Positions 26,731-38,000 of a stretch of 64,000 bases of DNA are shown here, piece by piece. The first letter of the stretch is position 1. Each line of letters begins with the position of its first letter. The translations under genes were made by a program, and so were the position numbers. The DNA is from Strigops habroptila. Lineage: Eukaryota > Chordata > Aves > Psittaciformes > Psittacidae. The notes beneath the pieces were generated by a model that saw nothing but the letters and a program-made list of their open reading frames with translations, did not search any database and was not told the origin of the DNA. The stretch covers positions 26,984,995-27,048,994 of the forward strand of contig NC_044277.2 of the NCBI RefSeq assembly GCF_004027225.2, given 5' to 3'.

Positions 26731-29700
26731 TTGTTAAGCTAGAAGGCATCAACAGAAATCGTTATTTTAAAAATGGACTAAAAAGCAAACAACGGGATTG
26801 TCACAATGCATTAATTCTCCGACTGATCACTAGAACTGTTAGCTTGTCAAGAGTGAAATTTGAGGCTCCAAATGCAAATTTTAAGATTTATGATGTACCA
26901 ACATTACAGTATTACTGTCGCACTCTTGGCTTTGTATAAAACTTCATTTTAAAATCTGCACATAAGAAACAAGATCAGGTTTCTTAGAATGCTTGAGGAA
27001 CCAAGTAGAAAATGGGAGATACCACAAACAGGAAACTGTTCACAGTGAACTGCTGACAATAAAACTTCACAAGCTTTAAAGTACATCCTGTAATGATGTA
27101 TGCCACACAAATGCCAGTATCTTGTAATGTAAATATTAATAAGAAGTCAATGAATAAGGAAAAAAAGTCATGTGACATACTCCCCAACCAAACCTTTGTA
27201 ACAAAAAGCTGAAGCCATGAGCATGGCAGAACTGGAAAAGGAGTTTAAGTGGGTACCAGGAATAGCTGATCTTGCTTTAGCAAATCTTCAAAACCACCTA
27301 ATTTTTTATAATAGGGATAAAAAAACTTTGAAGTCAAGTAACAATCAAGAATTAAGAGGAAGAGCTCTTTTTGGAGGTTCATTTGAAAATAAAGAACAAC
27401 TGAAACCTTTCTTATGTTTCTTCTTAAGTATGTCAATCATTCTCCACTGGAACTGAAAAGACCAGCAGATATTACAAACCTACAGAAATAACTTCATTAC
27501 CAATTATGAATCCCATGTTGGGATAATTGGCATTTGCAAGCCAAATTAGTTCTGAGCAGCAGACATTTTGTCTATAAAAAACCCTCTATAATTATACTCT
27601 TCAGGAACACAACTGATCATTTCCAACATCTCTTTGGGAGGTGAGCCTCTACAGTGCAACTGCCCTTGACTCAGAGACTAAAACTTCCAAATCTTTCCAC
27701 ATGCAGCCTATCTTGGAAGTTCCCAAGCTTCTTCAGGTTCTCCTTTTCCACAGTAAGTCCATAGTCTAGACACAGTATTAACTTATCTTGAAAGTGCATG
27801 AGACACTAAATAGAACAAGAAAGGAAAGGCATCTGCTTCTATCTAGCCAGCTCACTTGCACCATACACATATAGTGTACTTGAACATAAAAATACACTTA
27901 ACCCAACACATCTCTCTTCCTTTCACTGTATTCCTATGACATTTGGTGAAAAGGAACTTTTTTTTAGAGGCAAAAAGGGAAAGGAACATGGAAAAGAGGA
28001 ATGATGAATTGAAAACAGGAGGAAAAAACAGAGTGGTCTGAGGGAGTTTTCATGAGGCTTCTTTTATTCCACCTGGGCACACTTCACATAGTGCCTCTCC
28101 CATCTTGCTATTTAAGAGATGGACATCTGTTTTGCTGTTTTGCCAACTTAGAGATGGACCTTTGGAGAATGAAGTAAATATAAATCATCTGTGAAAGAAC
28201 CACTCAATCATCCATGCACACACATTATTTTTAGGAGGAAGCATGTCAGATTTATGGAAATCCTACTGAACCTCCCCAAACACCTAAAAATGATTCCATC
28301 TTTGAGTATCTTTTGCTCCCATGACTTTACCAAGTTTCGGTCATTGTCCTTGAGGGGAAAAAAGTGAAAGTCTAAGTATTTAAATTGTTTTAAAACCAAT
28401 GGCTTTTATGCTTAGAAAGCATACCTCTAAAAGCAGTCTGCCCCTTTCCCCCTGGTTCTTTTTTACACTGGTATTTTCCATTCCCCTCTTGCTTTCCTGG
28501 CTGCCAGACAGAGCTCATTAATAGTCAGTGGCTTTGCCCACAGAATCCAGTACAGACCAGTGCATGACTCCTTAATGCCAGTTTCCAAAAAAAAAAACAA
28601 ACTTTCTGCTGACAAAATGATGCTCTATACACAGTATTAGCTTACCTTGAAGACTGAAAATTAATTTATAAATTGTACAGCAGAACTTGCAGCATCCAAA
28701 TTCTGAACTGCAGCAATGTATGGACACAAGGGAGATAACTCGTTCCTGACCCTATGAAATGTCTAGGCCACTCAAGAGCATGATTAGGTCAACTAAGTAT
28801 ATTACAAATTCTTCTGCTTGAGCTGTCACTATCAAAGCAAAACTCTACGCCAAGGACTAGTCTTTCCTTGCAGTTCCACCAATCATAATGTTCTTTGAAT
28901 TCCATCATAATGACTCTACTGGGGATAAGTGGTGTCCACCAAATAACCCAGCCAATGTCTGCTTTTCAACAGAAACTGTAAACACAGAATTCTAACTGCG
29001 AAGGAACAGATCTATCATCAGAATCATCTTTTAACAGAGCATCTGGGAACTGTCAGACTGCAGCAATCCTGTTGAGGCTGCAATACTAGAGAAGAGTACA
29101 GGCTTGCCCAGGTAACCATCCAGAGTAGTACAACGACATGTTTATAACTATAGGTGCTTCCCCATCTGACAAGCAGAAATACATAACTACAAGTAGACAA
29201 AAGGACTAATGAAGTGAGCACTGCTCTAGCCGGGTTTGGCATCACTGCCTTCAGTCAGAAGTCTCAAACCTGTTCTGATGTAAGCTGTTGCTGTCACAGA
29301 ACATTTCCTCATTCCCGTGAGCTACTGACAATAGACCCAAAATCCATATTTTGTAGTCACCTCATGGCCCGGATGGACACAGAAAGAGCAGGGAAAACAA
29401 TTCCGAACTTTCTAATAAAGTCTATTGCTGATCAGCTGACCTAGCTATAATGCTACACTTAAAGCATTTTGTCTAAACTGTGCGCCAGACTGAAACAAGC
29501 AGTACCATGTAAAAAGGGTGCTCCAATCCTTCTTGGATTATTAAGTATTTCCCACAAATCTGGGCAGATGGCAACAAGGAAATAAATTAATTATTCAGAC
29601 AGACTGTAAAAATTAAAGTCTTGAACCAAGTCTAAACCTGTAATAATGCATATGAAGCTTTACTGTCCTGAACATTCAGTGTATGCAATTGTTCACGCTC

Positions 29701-31519
29701 TGCTCTTTCAGACAGGACTAAGACACCATATCCTGCAAACAGAATTTTTTGCGGTAAAGATCTCTAGGCCTGTCCCCCGTAGAACCTCTTCTATTGCAAG
29801 ACCAAGCAATAACAGCACTTCTTACAACAGTCTTTCACAAGAAGGGTGAAAGGAAGAGCTGGCACAAAGATGGACAAAACAAGGTTTAAATGAAAGTAAC
29901 CTGGGAGACAACATCTGACAATCTAACCTTCTCAATTCACAACCTCAGCATAGCCCTCTAGCCTGTCTTTAGAACAGTTGCATATGCAAAGAGCAAGAGA
30001 ATGACAACGTACTCCCAGAAAACACCACATCTGCTGCAAGAAGCTGACAATGAAATTACAACACATGGATGCTTCTTTCCACTGATGGGGCTAGTAGTAA
30101 CACAATTTCTACTGATCTTGGGCTACTTGTATATAAACATACGTTAAAAAAAAATCTCAAGGTAACCCTTCAATTCTCAAGGAAATGGACAACCTCACAG
30201 GAGCTGACATTTCATGTAAAGTTACAAAGGCTGTTTCATAATCGCATCTGAAAATTAGAGGCTGCTCTAAAAGCTGTAAATCTGAATTCTGGCTCCTCTT
30301 TTTCCCTCTCTCTCTTTAAATACAACACAGCTAATACAATTGTCCTGCGGCACTAACTGATGTGCTGACAAGTTAAGTAACAGAAGCAGCTCAAAGTAAT
30401 ACATCTCAACTTTAACCACTCTGTATTTGAAGACTCACACAAACCTTGAGTGTAAGCTACCCCTTCTCACATTCACTACTTAGTATGCATGAAGTAATTA
30501 TGTAACTCTTCATTGAACAAGTGAGATTACACTGATAAAACCCTAATAACCTCAGAACTCATTTTACTGGGGATTACTCCAAACAAAAATAACGAGTTAA
30601 CATTTAAGAAATCTGAGGCATATGAGCGTGTGAGAAGAGAGACATTGTTTTCTCTGTGGGAAATGAATCATCTGTTTATACAAGCTTCATCATACTCAGG
30701 CAGCTCAAGTACTTATCCACTGGACTGGTAGCACACTGGCGTAACAAGTCATGCAACTATTTGTAGATAGACATAAAAATCTATCATTAGGTTACCTTGC
30801 CAAAGAACACATTCAGAATTCTATTTTTAAAAATTCCCACCGCACAAACCAGAAACTATTAATGTGTTTATTAATGTGTGTAAACTTATAGGATGCTTGC
30901 TCACCAAATGACTTAGAAACAGCCATTTCTAAATACCCTTCTGTTGACTTTTTTATTCCTGAATATGTGCATTCATCCTTTAGACACATCTGTAATGCTA
31001 AAGATTCTTCCCAGCATCCTCATCACATAACACTATTTTAAGAATATTGCATCATGTTTTGATCCAAGTGAGCTAAACTATAAAAGGTAATATTGTGCCC
31101 TGAACAGGAAAATTAAGAAACACAGATGTCCTAAAATCAAAACTTGGTTTTAAGCAGAGAGCATTCAGCCTGGGGAAAATGTGTTTCCTGCATGCGTGTT
31201 TTATCAGAATATTTTAAAATCAATTACTTTATGGAAAACAATCTATGGACTACGCAATTTTAATAGTATTTTAAATAGTGTATTCTTTATTGCAATTTCT
31301 CTGTGTAGAGCCACTGACTGACTTTACACAATCAACATTATCTAGAAGAGAGAAAAACTTCTATCTCGCTAAAACTTGCTGCGTTTCATTGCAGGAACAA
31401 GATGCAAGTGATCACATGTTTTAGACTAAACCTTCTTACAGTCCATTTCAAGTCTGGCATGTTGTGACACTTCACTGTTACAAATACCAGTTCTTAAACA
31501 TGAGTTTATGGCAACTTAC

Positions 31520-31554
31520 CTCAGAGGTCCGCCTCTGGGGTTCTTGGAAGAAGG
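31520..31554 (-). other. CPNE3: Possible alternative CPNE3 untranslated exon
   Basis: On the - strand a perfect donor GAG|GTAAGT ends at 31520. A possible acceptor GCTTAG at 31560-31555 would give a 35-base exon, and CCCCAG inside it a still shorter one. No coding content. It could equally be a pseudo-exon. Confidence 0.25.
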
Positions 31555-31879
31555 CTAAGCTTCAATAGTAGCATTAAAATGTTGAATGAACGCAAACTAA
31601 AACCAAGAATTGTTATTCCCATATATCAATCAAAGTAACAGGTTTAAGTGCATATACTTTGAGGAACTAGAGTTCCTCAAAATAAACAACCTGTCCAACA
31701 GTTTTCCGTGTCCAAGACAGCAGCACTGTAAAGATTATTTAGGGAAACTCAGAGCCATTGTTAGAGAACAAAGGACAATGTAAATGAGATGTTTAAAAAG
31801 TCCAGCAAGAAAAGCCCTTTAAGATTTCAAGAACAAACATTGGATTACTTTTTTTTTTTTCCCTATTCATATAATGCTT

Positions 31880-31897
31880 CCCCCCCCCCCCCCCCCC
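31880..31897 (+). repeat. (C)18 homopolymer
   Basis: Eighteen consecutive C on the + strand, hence G18 in the CPNE3 sense, preceded about 20 bases earlier by a T run. Prone to slippage and sequencing error. Confidence 0.95.
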
Positions 31898-32725
31898 AAT
31901 AAGGCGATGGCATTTTCAAGTAAGTAGGCCAAAATCACTGGCTTCCAAGCTCCCAATGTGGCTTATGCTCTGAGAAACCAATGCTTTCCTACGCTGCTAA
32001 AGCTAATGGTTGCCAAAGAAAAATCCATAAAAACATTATTCCACAATGGTCTGGCATACAAAATATCATTTTATATCTCAGCATAAACAGTAACACTAAC
32101 CTGAAACTGACAATCACAAAATTACACTTTACTACTGCCCAGATGTATTTCAAACCTTCCTGTAGGCAAACCAAGAGCTCTGCAGTCAGCTGTTCTTCAA
32201 TTCACTATCACAGCAGCTACTTGCACTCTGCATTCACTGTGCCTGGGAGGCATCATACATGCTCTGCATACACACAGGCAGTAGCACTGAACAAAGGCAC
32301 ACAGCAATCATGCTGCTTCCCAGAACCATCAGATTATTGCACATGTGCTAACTACCCACCATGAGGATTTCGTAATAACCCTCCAGGATGTGAGAAGCAC
32401 TGTAAGCAAGTTGCCACCACTGGAACTAATTCAGCTGGCTCCTAACTATGCCTTGCATAAAGCACTGAGTGAACACGTGCACCTGATCCACCTACAGGAT
32501 AGGAAGGATCTACCGGATACAGGCTTCTCTCAACCACAGAAGAAAGTAGGAAGCAAGTGATCCAAATAATTAAGAATATTTCTTAAACAAATGCTCAGAC
32601 TCAGAAACACAGCCCCCAAACTCCTATACTCAGAAACCCTTCAAACACTTAATAATGCCATTTTTAAAGCCCTGAGCAACAGCATCTCATCTAAAGCAAT
32701 ATTAAAGATAAGCCAAAGACCTTAA

Positions 32726-32776
32726 ACATAGAATTGTTTAGGCTGGAAAAGACATTTAAAATCATAAACCAGTAAG
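32726..32776 (-). mobile_element. Short diverged CR1 3'-end relic
   Basis: CATAGAATTGTTTAGGCTGG followed by AAAAGACATTTAAAATCAT keeps the CR1 3'-end pattern with several substitutions. Only about 50 bases are recognisable. Confidence 0.6.
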
Positions 32777-33498
32777 GAGCACCATAATTCTACATCCTAT
32801 CTGGAAACTTTGTTGGGTTTAACAGGAACTAATACCTACAAATACTAACTCGATCATGTATTATGTTGGAAGAGCACTCTGACTTTCACTGAAAAATAAA
32901 CCAAATTAGTAAGGAAGGAAATGTGTCTTACTACTTAATTTTGTCCCTAAAGGTATCACCTAAAGGAAAACATGGTAATGACAGGATCTGATTCTAAATC
33001 AGAATAGGGGAAAAAGGAAAAATTAAACTCCATCCCAGGTAATAATATTAACCTGTCAAGTTCAGTTTTATTCCTCCTAAAAGAACAATCTTTGGTGGTG
33101 TTTGTACAAAATAGCTGCTATGGCTTCCCTTTAGCCTTAAATTCTGAAGAAACATTAAACGCCTTGGGCATAACACAAGGCTGTAAAACCACTGTGGTAC
33201 AGGACTGCTACCTTGGAATTCTGGCAGATGACAGTTAATAATGGCTTAGTTATTCAACCTACCAGAAATGGATTTTTGCTTTCAACACTAAAATTGGTCT
33301 ATCAGTCACTTGAAAAGAAGTAACTTCATTCTTACTGGAAAAACATTGAATTCTTCCTAACACTATAACAGAAGAACAAAAAGACCTCTGTCTGGCTCTT
33401 CTTGCTCCTCTACCCATTTATTGCTTACTTTTTTTCTTCTAATGTTTATTGGTGTTCTGTGCACTCTCTGAAACCATCTTACCTCTGTAATTATACAT

Positions 33499-33720
33499 AT
33501 CATAGGATCACAGAATGGTTTGGGTTGGAAGGGACCTTAAAGATCATCCAACCCCCTGCCATGGGCAGGGACACCTTCTATTAGACCAGGTTGCTAAAAG
33601 CCCTGTCCAACCTGGCCTTGAACAGTGCCAGGGATGAGGCAGACACAACTTCTCCGGGCAACTTGTGCCAGTGCCTCACCACCCTCAGAGTAAAGAAATT
33701 TTTTCCTAATACGTAAAGTT
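33499..33720 (-). mobile_element. CR1 LINE 3'-end copy, about 220 bp
   Basis: Starts ATCATAGGATCACAGAATGG, then GGTTGGAAGGGACC and the collinear CR1 body on the - strand. An A-run at 33735-33756 follows it on the + strand. Confidence 0.93.
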
Positions 33721-34575
33721 TAAAATTTCAACTTAAAAAAAAAAAAAAAAAAAAAATCTGGGATTAAGTTTGTAACTAATTGCTTTCACTAATAACCCTT
33801 CTGTACCACCGTGAAACATCTCTAACCTGAACTTTCAGGGACTTAAAACTCCCAAGAAAACAAATGTAAGTTTTGGAGGCAGGGCAATGCATATTAAGGC
33901 ACCCTCAAGATATGAGTAACGAAGCAAAGTGAAAAGCTTTCATATTTTAACTTTTCCCTAGTGGAAGAGTAAATTATGACAACATGCGTGTCAGCTTGTT
34001 GTGCAACTGCAATTAAGACAGAAAAAACGCAACCACCCACTCTAGCAGCCGCTCAGGAAGAACAGCGAGTGTTCTAGGAAAGACGATGACTTCTGACAGC
34101 TTCCTCTCTAAAGGGAGCAGCGCTACACCGCCACGGACGCTGGCCTCCCGCACTCCAGCGCTCCGGCACGCAGCCCTACCTGCACGCAGGCCAAGGGACG
34201 GCGGATCAGGCGACTGACGCCGGAGCTCCGCCGAACCCCGTGGCCAGCCCCGCGGAGGGCGGCCCGCGTCTGGGAGCAAGAAGCGGTCCGGACACCTGCG
34301 GGTGTGTCACCAGAGGGCACGGTGAGGGCAGCTGCCGCTAGCGGCACAGCCGCTGCCCCGCCCAGCTCGGCCCTGCCCCACTCGTCTCTCCGCCGGAGGG
34401 GTGCATCGCCCGAGGGAGCGGAAGGTCCTTCTCCCTAGGCCAGAGCGGAAGCAATCCCGCGGCAAATGGGCAGACGCGCGGCCGGCGTGGCGGGCACGGG
34501 AAGGCGACAGGCCCCCCCAGGCGACGGGCCAGCGCTCCCCGGACGCCTAGCGTTCTGCCCGGCCCGCAGACAACA

Positions 34576-34650
34576 CCTAGCCTAGCCCAGCCTAGCCCAG
34601 CCTAGCCCAGCCCAGCCCAGCCCAGCCCAGCCCGGCCCGGCCCGGCCCGT
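34576..34650 (+). repeat. (CCYAG/CCCGG)15 pentamer minisatellite
   Basis: Fifteen tandem pentamers: CCTAG and CCCAG alternating, then CCCAG, then CCCGG. On the - strand this is (GGGCT)n, many G3 runs with 2-base loops, which is a strong G-quadruplex pattern. It lies 45 bases downstream of the CPNE3 exon-1 donor in the sense direction. Confidence 0.95.
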
Positions 34651-34694
34651 CAGACAGCGCGCAGCCGCTGCGGAGCGCCCGGACCACCCCTCAC

Positions 34695-34780
34695 CTGCCG
34701 GGGCCGCCGACAGCAGCACCAGACCCGCGGACCCCTGGAGGCGCGGCGGCCACGCCCACGCCAACCGGGCGCGCCGCGGA
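34695..34780 (-). other. CPNE3: CPNE3 non-coding exon 1 (predicted)
   Basis: The donor CGGCAG|GTGAGG at 34694 (sense strand) is a near-perfect splice site in the CpG island. The 5' limit is unknown; the NRF-1 palindrome at 34787-34796 suggests initiation near 34780. A second candidate donor, GCAG|GTAGGG, ends at 34180 and could mark an alternative first exon. Confidence 0.55.
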
Positions 34781-34786
34781 CGAGGG

Positions 34787-34796
34787 GCGCATGCGC
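34787..34796. promoter_or_regulatory. Palindromic NRF-1-like site GCGCATGCGC
   Basis: A perfect 10-base palindrome matching the core of the NRF-1 consensus, placed between the two divergent transcription units. Confidence 0.6.
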
Positions 34797-34939
34797 GGGC
34801 CCCCCTCGTCCGGCCGGGCGGGGCGCGGCGCCGGGGTCGCGCGATGGCTGGCGGGCGGAACGCGCGGCCGCTGACCCTGTTTCCCTCTCGGCCGGGCAGC
34901 GCCGGCTGACGGACCGGCTCCTGCGCCGCGAGTGTGGCG

Positions 34940-35086
34940 ATGGCCGGGGTCATGGCGGCGCTGGTGCTGGCGCGGCCCTTCCGCCGCGGGCCCTCCTGCC
35001 TGGGGAGGCTGTTCCGGCGCGGGGCGGGAGGCGCGACGTGCGGCCCGCGGGGCCGGGGGGCGCGCCGCGGCGCCGGGGACAGTGAG
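34940..35086 (+). CDS. RMDN1: RMDN1 exon 1 coding part
   Basis: ATG 34940, 49 codons, donor [29 protein letters not shown] then an Arg/Gly-rich stretch ending RRGAGDSE. An overlapping GTGAGG four bases earlier could also act as donor but would break the frame into exon 2. Confidence 0.88.
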
Positions 35087-38000
35087 GTAGCCGCGTTGTT
35101 GCTCAGGGCGGGGGGGCGGCCGGTTCCAGGGTCTTCTTCATAGGCTTGTGTCTCCGCTCGCCTGCCCGCGGCCGCGCAGCCGGGTGTCGGTGGCGGCTGT
35201 GGAGACCGGCGGGGCGCGGTGAGGCGCTGGTGGGTTTTGCAAAACTGGGATCCCTGCGCTCGTCCGAAAAACACAAGTGTGATTCTTTCGCTTCTTACCT
35301 TGTGTTTGCTGCATATACTTGGTCATGGAATCAGCGAGGTTGGAAAAGACCTTTAAGATCATCAAGTTCAACCTTCACCTCAGGACTGCCAAGTCCATCA
35401 CTAAACCATGTCACTGAGGGTCTCAGCTACATGGCTTTTGAACATATTTATGGTTTATTTTCAGTCTCTTCCTATTTTAAAGTGTAATTACGAGCCTCTG
35501 TTGAAAAAACCTAGAAAATACCCTCATAATAATGTGTTTTTTCTTACGATGTTTTTTTTAATTTTTAAAAGGCTTTTCTCTATTCAAAATCTGAAATAAA
35601 ATGGTACTAGAGAGCATACAAACTTCTTTAAGTCGGGCTGACAGTGTTTATTAATGTATATCTTGTGATCCCATGCAGGTGCTTCAAAAAAGCCTTCGGA
35701 GGGGGGTTGTGCTTTCAACAGGGGCCTTTCTGGTTTATGGAGCTCACAAGCTGATTTCTGGCTTTGCTGAGGTTCATGCAAGCTTCAAAGGTAATATTTT
35801 TAAATTTTAAAGTACGTAGGTTATTCTAATGCAAACTTTTTTTTTTTTTTTAGTGCCAGAATTATAGAGGAAAAGGGTTGAAATGCTTTTGATTTTGTCC
35901 ATTAGGACTGCATGCAGTGTATTTCCATCATAGGATACTTTTGAATTGGTTCAGGGTAGCATTGTAGCAGTTTAACAAGCAATTCTTTCACGTGTCACTG
36001 AAAGCAGATCTAGTAGCTAATCCTGTCTAGCATATAGCACATGCACAAGGTGTATATACCTAACTTGTAGCCCAAGCTTTAAATAACATTGGGAAAGATG
36101 TAACTCAGTTAGGATTGTGGACCTTAATTTCTGGAAGTCCTAGTTAGCTCAGATTTTCCATATGAGCACAGTGCAATTCCCATTTAATCTAGTCAAGCCA
36201 CAGTGAGATTGCATTTCAGACAAAATTGAGAAATGTCTTGTATTTTTGTCGCACTGAAAAAGGGGAAGAAAAGCCTTTCTTTACCTACCACAAAAGGTAG
36301 AACAAGTGATAAAATGTCCTTTTCAAGATCTGAATAAAGACAGTCTCACTATTGAAAGAAAAATAACATCTTAAAAGGGAATATCGTTGCAGACTTAGAA
36401 GGTGTTTACCACATGGTAAATTAAGGGGGTTTGAGAGTAAGCCTAATGGAATGGGGAATGAGCCTGTTTAATGTGTAGGTCAGAAAGCAGTCACTTCAGC
36501 TAACCTGTTTATTTTTCTTTCTGTGTCTTAAAGAGAGGAACATCTTAGATGTTTGTGCTTACACAAAAGTTCAGACATTTGACTTTTGAATGGATAAGGA
36601 ACTGTTTCATTTGCTGTAACAGGTAGAGGTTCAGTGAATAGATTTAAGATAGCTACTTGGTACACAAATAAGAAAATTTCCCATGAGGAACATAAAGAAC
36701 ACTACTTAGTTGCCTCTGGCCTTTTTAGTGCTCTTACTTGAATCAGCAACGTTGCCAAAAAAAAAAAATCAGTGTTAGTGGGCTTTCTATGCAAGACAAG
36801 TAGTAGATATTGTGAAAGTAAGAGTGAAAAAAGAAATACCTGAAAAACATTCTTAAAGAAATAGAACTCTAATAATTTACATAAAACCTCTGGTGGGAAA
36901 GGTGTCAGAAGTTTGAGTTCTGAGCATTTAGTCATTAAGTAAGTTAGTAGTATTCAGGGACACTCAGCTGGCAAACATAACAGTTTGCTGAATGTAATAC
37001 TGAAGGTGTACCATGAAGCTCATTTTGGACACTAAAATCCAAAGTCTGTGCAGACTGTTACCTTATCTTATCTTTGAAATGGTTGATGGAAAGCATTTAG
37101 GGGTGGCAGGGTTAAAAATTATCCAGAACGCTCTCCTGATCATCAGTGATTTATGTTGTCAAATCTTTTTAAGCTGAAGAGAAGGCATTTATGTTTAGTG
37201 GCCTCAAGTGTTTGGTTTTTTTTCCTTCTGTAAGTAAAACTGCTACTGTGAAACATGACTACCATATTCAGTAGATAACCTGATGAAAGCAAGCTTATAA
37301 ACACATTTTCAGGGCGGGGGGAGGGCAGAAAGAGGTTATGTTTTGACTTAGAAGTTTGATCACAGACCCAAGAGTAATACCAAAGAGATGATAAGCATAG
37401 CTGAAGTGCTGTAAGAAATTAGATAAGGCTTTTGACTTCAAAGGTAGTTTTTTCATGGTTTAATGTTGGTGGCAAAAGAGTAAACTCAGAGTATGATCAT
37501 CTCCTGAACAGTTAAATACTTCAGTAGAATTATCTACCTGCTTCCTTTTGGATATTTTTCCTCCTAATTCCATCTGTTCTCATTGTAGAATCCTATATTG
37601 TGTGGTGTTTGATATTTCCATTTCTGGAATGCTATTTTATGTACTATATACTTATGATATTTATTTATATATTACTATCTTCAGGCAGTTGTGGAAATTG
37701 TACTCCCCCATCTCTGTTCTTTTGAAGTATTTTCTAGAAAAAGATTTAAAGTATCCTAGGAACAACGGGTATTTGGTTCATAAATTAACACTCTAGAAAG
37801 CTGATTCTGATTTTCAGAATTATTTTTGCTTTTAGTTTGTTGAACATGTAGAGGTTTCAGTAGGTGAACTGTATTTTTTTGAGTTGTGTTTGTGAAAATC
37901 TTGAGGACTTAAGTCAGAAAACCTTTGAGCGATGTTTCAGTTTGGCTCATTGAGCAAGATAATGGGACCCACTCAAGCTGCAGTCATGTTCTAGCAAAAC

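Larger units (their letters stand above)
26739..34694 (-). other. CPNE3: CPNE3 first intron (8 kb)
   Basis: Lies between the non-coding first exon and the exon with the start codon. Contains two CR1 pieces (32726 and 33499), an 18-C homopolymer at 31880-31897, a 22-A run at 33735-33756, a possible alternative untranslated exon near 31520-31554, and the CCCAG repeat just after the donor. Elsewhere it is unique AT-rich sequence with no supported reading frame. Confidence 0.7.
34100..35245. promoter_or_regulatory. CpG island / bidirectional promoter of CPNE3 and RMDN1
   Basis: A roughly 1.1 kb block very rich in G, C and CG dinucleotides inside an AT-rich window. It contains the CPNE3 non-coding first exon (- strand donor at 34694) and RMDN1 exon 1 (ATG 34940, + strand). 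The CPNE3 exon-1 donor and the RMDN1 ATG lie only about 245 bases apart. No TATA box is seen for either gene; GC boxes, GGAAG ETS-like words and one NRF-1 palindrome are present. Confidence 0.88.

Noticed and set aside
34582..35274. 230-codon open frame on the - strand across the CpG island
   Set aside because: It is antisense to RMDN1 exon 1 and runs through the pentamer repeat (GWAGLGWAGLG). GC-rich DNA has few stop codons; there is no family resemblance and the CPNE3 donor lies within it.
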